From Latrodectus hesperus (lineage: Eukaryota > Arthropoda > Arachnida > Araneae > Theridiidae), in NCBI GenBank assembly GCA_037975125.1, contig CM075857.1, positions 19,213,497 to 19,277,496 of the forward strand: 64,000 nucleotides of DNA, written 5' to 3'. The notes under the pieces were generated by a model, which saw nothing but the letters and a program-made list of their open reading frames with translations, had not been told where the DNA came from and ran no database searches. The position numbers were made by a program, and so were the translations under genes. Shown in pieces: positions 56,971-64,000 of the stretch. Position 1 is the stretch's first letter; the number at the start of each line of letters is the position of its first letter.

Positions 56971-58639
56971 TTATATTTCAGGCTGTGACTTCAAAATTAA
57001 AAACTGCTTAGGTGTGTCAAAATAGAACCTAGTATACATTTATATCTTTGGTGGGTGGGAAAAGAAAACAGTATTTAACTTGTGTGTTAAAAAATTTCTG
57101 AGTAGTTATAATTTTGCCTTTTAATCTTCTATTAATCTACAAACTATTTGAACTACCTTTTTGCTGAATTTCTAGATGTAGTGTATAAAATATTTTAATT
57201 TAAAGTCTACCCAACTGGTTAAAGTTATGCTTAGAGCCAAACTTTGTCATAAAATTTTAATCTTGATAATACTGTGTGACTTTTACTTTTCAACATTACT
57301 CAATTCTATATCACCTATAATTTTACATACTTAAAAAACTTTTGTACTCAAGTAGTCACTAAATTAAATTTTTTTATTCAATATTAATGATAAGAGAAAC
57401 AAAGAATAGAGCTAAATTTTCATTTACGGAAAAATTTAATCATCCAAACAAGCTCACAACTTTTAATTCCTTGTATGTTTTTCGTTTGAGAAGTGTTTTA
57501 ATCTCTTGAGACTTCGAAAATACGAAATTAAAAAGTTTATACTTTAAAACATGTTTCCTTTGTTTGAATTCTCTCCATAACCATAAAAATAAAGACATGA
57601 AAGATTAAAAGCCATTGTGTGAAAATTAATAGGGGTGAATTCTGCGCTCTAATTTGCTGTGAAAAGTTATACAATGTTGCATTTTATGTATTCTGATGCA
57701 TTATTTCATGATGGGTTAATCCGTTCCATGTGGTACACGTAAAGAAGCGGCATCTTGCGGAATCTATTGAAACTACAAGAAAGTTTATTGTTAATCTTTT
57801 TTCCAAAATAATGAGAAAATGAAACTTTCACCGCATATTGTTCCATTACTAATAGATTATATCAAATTAAATGAATACCAAAACTATAAATTCTTTAGAA
57901 TTGATTTTCTTATTTAGCATATGTATTCAAGAAATTTATTGAAACTTTATTGAAAAACTTTATTGAAAAATAAAATTTCAATGCAATTAAAATTATTGAG
58001 TTAAATAAATTCAAACTTTTTGTACTTTTAAAAATTATGTTTTGAGAATGTAATGCATTCTTTCATTCATTTCATCAAAACATTGGGGATAGCTTAATTT
58101 TTTTATTTTTAAAAACTAAATCTGCGGTACGACATCCCATATCTGTTTTCTTGATTTTTAACTTATTACTAAATGGTTAATTTTACATTATTACATATGC
58201 TTATTCAAGATCTGTTTTACAACATTTATTAAAGAACACAAATGATTTATCCTACTAAAACGTTTTACATCATTATATTTTTCTATAAATTTATAATTAA
58301 TTTTGTATTTATATAACTGATATAATTTCATATTTTATTATCACATATAGTTGTATTGCATAAAATTGAGCTTGAAACGGGGGATTACTATTTCTGTAAG
58401 AAATATTCACAGAATAAAACTAATTGAATAAAAACATAGATACATAAAACTTTGAATATCTTTATCCATCTTGTTAGTATAACATAAAATCTAAATAAAT
58501 TTTAAAATAGGTATGTTCCAATAGTTGTCATTGACTGGAAATGATGGTGGAGTTGAAGGGATGACTGTTTTATCACTTTTCTGAAATAAACACTGAATTT
58601 TGAATTCGATAATAAAGTGTGTGTTAAATTGATTCGTTT
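56971..58639. other. AT-rich non-coding stretch
   Basis: No gene or repeat supported. Probably intron of the same gene, since the next GalNAc-transferase exon has not appeared. Confidence 0.45.
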
Positions 58640-59155
58640 TAAATTTCAAACGTGGATGCTTATAGTGGTCAAGAATTCTCTTTGGGCCGTGGCAGCCTAG
58701 TGGTCAGAACATCGGCCTTCCGTCCGGAAGGGCGGGGTTCGATTCCCAATGACCTAGCGAGTACATGCGATGTATCTGCACGTTAAATCGGCTTAATAGA
58801 AAGATCTGTGGTTGGTCGTTAAGCAGTTACCATGGGTGTAATGGTCTGCATAAAATTTCTACCCCCTCCAGATCAAAGTCAAAATTATGAGTGGACCCTC
58901 TGGTGGTACCATCTATCGGAGGAGTCTTGTAGCAAAGTCGTACTTTCACCTCAGTGGTATTCGGGTTAAAAACGAAAGACGCGCCCTACTGACTTAAATT
59001 AGCATAGCCAACGGCACAGCTGAGCTTCTCTTGTCCAAGTGTCATAAGTAACAACAACAATTCACTTTAAACTGTAAATTCTAGTTGAATTAGTCTTCGT
59101 AATGCTCATGTGACTATAAACCGAAATTGCCAAACAAACTAAACAACCCCTAACA
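58640..59155 (+). repeat. SINE family A copy interrupted by a family B SINE
   Basis: 'aacgtggatgcttatagtgg' (family A body) stops at 58673; the B SINE occupies 58684-59058; family A continues with 'ttcactttaaactgtaaatt' and 'gtgactataaaccg'. AATTCTCTTT (58674-58683) and AATTCACTTT (59059-59068) are the target duplication with one difference. Confidence 0.75.
58684..59058 (+). repeat. SINE family B, full-length, nested in SINE A
   Basis: Head 'gggccgtggcagcctagtgg', B box 'ggttcgattcccaatg', body and tail 'gtgtcataagtaacaacaac' as in the other copies. Confidence 0.85.
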
Positions 59156-59186
59156 AGTTATGGAAGCCTTACTCTCATTACTTATG

Positions 59187-59320
59187 ACCGTGTTGGTAGT
59201 TCAAAGGTTAGCGATCTGGTCTTCGGTATAACAGTTCTGTGAGTTCGATTCCTACACTAAGCGTAAATGATTTTAGTGTCATGAAATCCGCTATAAACAA
59301 AATTCCAATCCAATCAACCT
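59187..59320 (+). repeat. SINE family A, diverged copy
   Basis: 'aggttagcgatctggtcttc', B box 'gagttcgattcctac' and 'tgaaatccgctataaac' follow the family order. Confidence 0.65.
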
Positions 59321-60838
59321 TTCATATTTTTATGATTAAAGTCGATCCAATTAATAATAAACTATTTTTGATAATTTTGGAAAAAACTGATATGTGTTTA
59401 AAAGTTTAGCAGTGTGGTATTTTTGTGCATTTAAAATATTATACGGTAGTCTGTTTGCAGAGTGGGTTTTAGAAGTACGTGGAAATGATGTGGAAAAATC
59501 GTCTCTAGGATAATTAAATTTACGTTTTCCAAGATGTGTTTTCCAATTTAAACGTTTCCAAGTTACGTTTTACGTTTTCCAAGTTTTGTACAGCAGAAAA
59601 ATGTGTAAAAGCTTTGCATAATGGATCATTTACATTTTAATTTAGTAAAAGTAGATTTAATTTAGTGATAAGTCTTCACTTACGCCAATAAAAAATCAAA
59701 GAAGTGAACTTAAAAATTATCTATTTTCTTTTAATTTAATATTTCCTAATCACACAGCATGGCTATTCTTTAAAAAATGCCGTAGCTGTTTATTTTATTG
59801 AATAGATATTAATACCATCCTGAAAGTAAATATTTTTTAACATTTTTATATGCAGTTAATTTTTGAGTTTTCATTTAAGGCAGTTTTCTCTCAGATGAAA
59901 TGTGTCAAATAAATTATAAACGGATTAAACTTCTAAATAATGAAGTCATGGCTTCGAAATTATGTTAAATTAAAACGAATTTAATGAATTATTAAATTCT
60001 TTAAACCCGAAGATTAAGAATTCATTTAATAATCAAAGTTTGTTTTGTGATAAACTTAATGAATACATTGGTTCATATATTAATATTTAGTAATTTTTTT
60101 ACTTTTGTTCTCGTACATCCATTAATGACACGAATCATGACGTTATGATGTGCATTTATTTAAATTGCATTTTATTTGAAAGATATTTTCCTTTTCTAAT
60201 TTTCTTTATTTTTCCATATTATTTTGATAAATATGGTTATTTGAATGAAAATGAATAAAAATGGTTATTTGTGAATAAATAAGTTCATTAATAAGTCATT
60301 TTCTCTTATGAATAATTTAGTAGGTAACATTAATTATCCAATTTGGGGATGGAATTCTTCGTATAATCAGAAGCAAAAGTTCTGTGCATTTTTTAATCGC
60401 TAAATAAAAATTTCCATTGCGCATTGAATTATTTCATCAAAGATATTTTCTATTTATAAGGACATTAATTTGTTAGGAATGGATTGAAATTAATTTATAA
60501 TTAATTTGTTATCAATGGTATTCAACAATTTTCTCTTAAAGTGTCAATATTTTAATTTTTTAATTGTGTGATTTTCAGTTATAATTAATATAGTACACAA
60601 ATAGAGTTATGCAATGGAATTTTTGAACTCTGACAAAGTATGCGATGATAGACAGCAAATACACATCTCCGCATTTTGTTTTTAATTTAAGATGACAAAA
60701 CTGCCAAGGATACTTCCTGTTATGTGGATTGGAATCTGCATTTTTGTGTATGTGTACATTTAAAATATTTTAAAGTTGCATCAAAATGATCAAATAAAAA
60801 TTATGTTTATAATTTTTTACATATTTAAGAAAAAGTAG

Positions 60839-60841
<3 letters not shown>
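59321..60841. other. AT-rich non-coding stretch
   Basis: No supported gene. A short direct repeat of 'acgttttccaagt' type occurs at 59521-59588. Confidence 0.45.
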
Positions 60842-60883
<42 letters not shown>

Positions 60884-60930
60884 GTATGTGTGTATACATG
60901 CATACACACACACACATACATACACACTAT
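60842..60930. repeat. Microsatellite (TA)n followed by (CA)n/(CATA)n
   Basis: About 38 bp of pure TA (60842-60880), then TG-rich and CA/CATA units to 60930. Confidence 0.9.
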
Positions 60931-61344
60931 GAAACATATACATACATACCTATGGAACTCTCATATTTTCTCAGTCCTTTTGCCACACAATGTATTCTTG
61001 CAGTGATTAACTGTGCAAGAAATCAAAATAAATTATATTTATTTTAAACTGGATAAAAAGGTATTGCATATCTACAATGACTTATACCAGTATTAGCATG
61101 CAAGAAAACATAATGGTTGCCATTTTATCCTCATTAGTATTGACTATACTTAAATTTTTTTACTATACACACGGAGTAACTCACGTGAAATAATTCGTCT
61201 GTAATAATGCATATAATAATTCAGAAGAAAATAGATTATGGATAATTCATAATTATAATTCCGTTTTATCTCTTGAATTCTTGTTAACCATAAAGTAGTT
61301 GTTTCGTTCGTTCCAGTTGAGATCATAATGTCACTTTATTACGA

Positions 61345-61600
61345 TTCTCATTGGTTTAAAATATACATGACGTCAGATAACGTCTCGTCAACGTCACAGT
61401 GTATTGAGACGGTGTCGCAAACCCGACTTGTCGCCGAATTTGCTGCCTGCCTTCAAATCGCATTCTTCGAGCGGCAGCAAACATGGCGAAGTTAGTCATC
61501 GAATGTCTGAGTGTCGTCGGCGATGAGAAAAAATTCATTCGTGATTTTTGCCAATTATAAGGAAGTCTTTTTTTAATTATAATTTTTTTCTATTTGTAAG
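61345..61600 (+). promoter_or_regulatory. Promoter-like, CpG-richer patch with CRE palindrome
   Basis: In order: CATTGG (inverted CCAAT box) near 61348, TTTAAAATATA, the full CRE/ATF octamer TGACGTCA at 61368-61375, and a second half site CAACGTCA at 61389-61396. A roughly 150-bp stretch with many CpG follows. An ATG in good context (CAAACATGG, 61483-61485) opens 25 codons (MAKLVIECLSVVGDEKKFIR...) to TAA at 61558-61560. GTAAG follows at 61596. It could be a first exon or an unrelated CpG remnant. The gene, if any, is unknown. Confidence 0.35.
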
Positions 61601-62129
61601 CGTTTTCAATATCGGAGAAATTACTTGTTATTCTAAATAATTAGTTTTCTAATTTTCAAATTTTGAGTGATACTGCTTCCAAAATTGAACACGTTGAAAA
61701 TAGAACAGAAGAAAAAGTAAAATAAAAGAAAACAAAACATTATGGTTAATTTACATCGACAAGGACAGTTCAATTTTTTTAGAGTTTTTAATTTTTTCTG
61801 AGTGTTGAATTTGTGGAAATTCATAAATGTACAGAAATGGGATCAGACTGTTCATAGCTATTTCTCTCAAATGTGTAGCATTTTTCCAGTTCTTACTAAG
61901 GAGAGGGAACATCCACAAATTGCCTTCATGTACTGCTGTTGTAGCCGAGAGAATTGAAGAGCTACAACCCCACGAGTTGCAGTTACAGTTGCAAAGCTAA
62001 GATATCGCTTTCTACTACTGCGTATAAAGGGCACAGTAGAGTGCTGTAGGTCCGATTACCACGCGTTTGTATGGCGAATGGAAAAATGGGTCGTTTGCGC
62101 AATAGTTCGCGAATTTGATTCACAGCTAA
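61601..62129. other. Non-coding stretch with an unassigned GC-richer segment
   Basis: 61900-62110 is less AT-rich and holds 'gtagccgagagaattgaaga' and 'aggtccgattaccacgcg', perhaps a decayed tRNA-like SINE. I cannot place it in a family. Confidence 0.35.
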
Positions 62130-62285
62130 GGCATGAACCAAGGGTTAGCTCGCTAGCCTTCGGTTCAACAGTACTTGGGTTTGATTCCCGTCTCGAGCTT
62201 GGATGTTTGTAGTGGACTGGAATCCATTTTAAACTGTCCCGGTAAAATTAGCCCACGTGTGACCACAGAGTGACAACCAATTAGA
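62130..62285 (+). repeat. SINE family A copy
   Basis: 'gggttagctcgctagccttc', B box 'gggtttgattcccgtc', 'ggatgtttgtagtggac', 'aaaattagcccacgtgtg', 'agagtgacaacc'. Confidence 0.75.
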
Positions 62286-62289
62286 ATAA

Positions 62290-62445
62290 ACTGAGCCACG
62301 TTGCAGATGAATGCACTTTGGCCTCTAGTTCAACTGTTCACGAGTTCGAATCTATCTAGTGATTCGGAATCATTTTATCTTTAGCTCCCAGTCGAGTTAA
62401 CTTTATGTGCAAAATATGTCCGTGGAGTAATAAATGGAGACTACA
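62290..62445 (+). repeat. SINE family A, second adjacent copy, decayed
   Basis: 'actttggcctctagttcaac', B box 'gagttcgaatctatc', 'gattcggaatcattttat', 'gtccgtggagtaataaat'. Tandem to the preceding copy, as at 5895-6160. Confidence 0.65.
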
Positions 62446-62748
62446 GCTAACTGGAAAATAATTCGATTAGTGTTTCAGTTTAAAAGCAAACAGCTTAAAT
62501 GTCCTGTCGTAATATTAAAAAATATTTCTTGAATAAAGATAATTAATCAGAGATACCATTGAATTTGTTATTTATTATTCGTTACCCAGGAATTAGTAAA
62601 TTATATCAAAATTTAACATTTCTCGAATAAATATTAAGTACTTTCTTTAGATTTGTTCTGAACAAATAAATAAATGCCCATCCGTTTTTATACAGGATCA
62701 TTTATTTGAAGTAACTTTATTTTAATTATACATTACGAAGTGCAAAAA

Positions 62749-62885
62749 TGCCGACCAATGGCGGAATGGTTAGGATCCCTAACTTCAAAGCAGTAGGTCC
62801 CGGGTTCGAATCCTGGTTAGGGCATGGATGTTCCTTTCTCTGTATGTGTGTTTCTTTATCCTTTCATTTTCGCTTCTTTATAGAG
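62749..62885 (+). repeat. SINE family D, 5' part
   Basis: Head 'ccgaccaatggcggaatgg' with B box 'gggttcgaatcctgg', then 'gcatggatgttcctttctct'. The body beyond the pyrimidine-rich part is missing. Confidence 0.75.
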
Positions 62886-63529
62886 CTGAACAGAATAAGA
62901 AAAAAGATGAAGTGCAAAAATAAAAATTAAGAATTTATAGAAAATGCAAAAATAACTAAATAGTGTTCGTGAGACAATCTTAAGAATGGTTTTGTTTTGT
63001 GTGAAACTTTTTATAAATTTAAGTTTTTAACTTTTAATTTACAGAATCTTAATTTTCAAAATTAGATAAATGTCAATGAATGAAAACATTTTTTAATTGT
63101 ATAATGATTAAGAAAAGTAAAAAATTTAAATTTACAGAGTAATTGTATATTAAATGCAACAATAATGATAAATCGTTAATTTTATAGATGGAATTTGTTT
63201 AATTATTTTGTCCATAATTTATTTTTTTATGATATAGTTATGATCAATATAGTTAATTTATGTTCAATACTTCCTTTTGCCCGTACTTTTTACCTAAATT
63301 TAATCACTTACAATTGCATTTTCCTACTAGATTGTTAGATTTTAGATCTACATAAACTGATATAACCTAGCCTGGCTTTGTTTAGAAATAGAAATGGTTT
63401 ATATGAAATTATCCAATGGAAAATTCAGTCCAAAGCCATACAGGCTTATGTTAAGTAATTCTATGTCCTTGAACAATTTTTTGACTTGATATCCAATGAG
63501 ATAAGGAAATTTATAGGAAGTGGTACATC
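62886..63529. other. AT-rich non-coding stretch
   Basis: No supported feature. Confidence 0.45.
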
Positions 63530-63837
63530 AAGTGAAGCCCGGTGGGCAAAGTTGTAGCTCTTCTAGCTCCTAAGGCACGGGTTCAGGTTCGAACCTCGGG
63601 CTGGGCAAAGTCGACTCAGCCATTTCATTTCTTCATTGGGTTGACAAACTGAGTGCCAAGCATCTTGGGAGCTAAACACTGAGGGTTTCGCATTAGGCTA
63701 CCACCTATCCAGGATATGTGCTTCGCACCCCATTGGCCCTTAGTCATACATACATAGCTGTGCAGGTAAGGCCCAGACTGTACCTTAAGGTTAACGGGTT
63801 TGGAATACTCGCCCTTCACCAAGTGCCTTATAATTTT
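63530..63837 (+). repeat. tRNA-headed repeat, family J
   Basis: 'gtgggcaaagttgtagctc' and B box 'aggttcgaacctcgg' give a tRNA-like head. The body ('ttaggctaccacctatcc', 'cttagtcatacatacatagc') is seen only once in the window, so the assignment rests on the head. Confidence 0.5.
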
Positions 63838-63967
63838 GAGCCACGGTCAGGTGACGAGGTCACAGCTGAGCTGGCACCCTCTTCTCCACATCCCCGCCTT
63901 ACCAGTAGAAATACTTTGGACGTCACATTAACATGGACACGTCCCCAACCCACGGAGCTCTGCTAAC
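63838..63967 (-). repeat. Family F repeat, minus strand, partial
   Basis: 'cacggtcaggtgacgagg', 'tttggacgtcacattaacat' and 'acacgtccccaacccacgg' are the inverse of 41980-42095. The outer part is lost or lies beyond the changed end. Confidence 0.75.
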
Positions 63968-64000
63968 CCAAAAGCCCTTGGTCAGAAAAACAAATGCGGG

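Overview
The window looks like a stretch of a large, AT-rich, repeat-dense arthropod nuclear genome. A chelicerate, probably a spider, is my inference from the abundance of tRNA-headed SINEs, mariner copies and I-type LINEs and from the long introns; nothing in the sequence fixes the species. I found no prokaryotic feature, rRNA, convincing tRNA gene or CRISPR array.

The only host gene I can support is the central part of a polypeptide N-acetylgalactosaminyltransferase of the GALNT1/GALNT13 type (fly Pgant5 type) on the + strand. Five coding exons lie at 25919-26087, 32203-32369, 38161-38216, 49598-49749 and 55616-55786. They join in frame (phases 2, 1, 0, 2, with the last exon again ending in phase 2) and encode about 207 residues, from the luminal stem through the glycosyltransferase-A domain to TLPVR. 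The 5' exons with the membrane anchor, and the 3' exons with the Gal/GalNAc-T motif and ricin-type lectin domain, were not found and probably lie outside the window. The first intron seen has a GC donor instead of GT.

Layout: 1-660, 3' end of a Tc1-like transposon. 5145-5392, an unexplained array of seven alternating short hairpins at about 40-bp spacing, the most unusual thing in the window. 5.9-25.9 kb, intergenic or upstream intron with SINEs, a jockey-like LINE relic, a DUF4817-type transposon with long inverted repeats, and a nested block at 21.7-24.1 kb (LINE tail inside mariner inside SINE inside a duplicated sequence). 25.9-55.8 kb, the GalNAc-transferase exons; their introns hold SINEs, several miniature inverted-repeat elements, an apparently intact I-superfamily LINE (42604-48174) with perfect 13-bp target duplications, and an internally deleted mariner that keeps an open frame. 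55.8-64.0 kb, more SINEs, a short LINE tail with perfect target duplications, and a CpG-richer promoter-like patch near 61.35-61.6 kb.

Most of the window is a record of sequential transposon insertion. At least four nestings can be ordered from target-site duplications or continuity of the host element.
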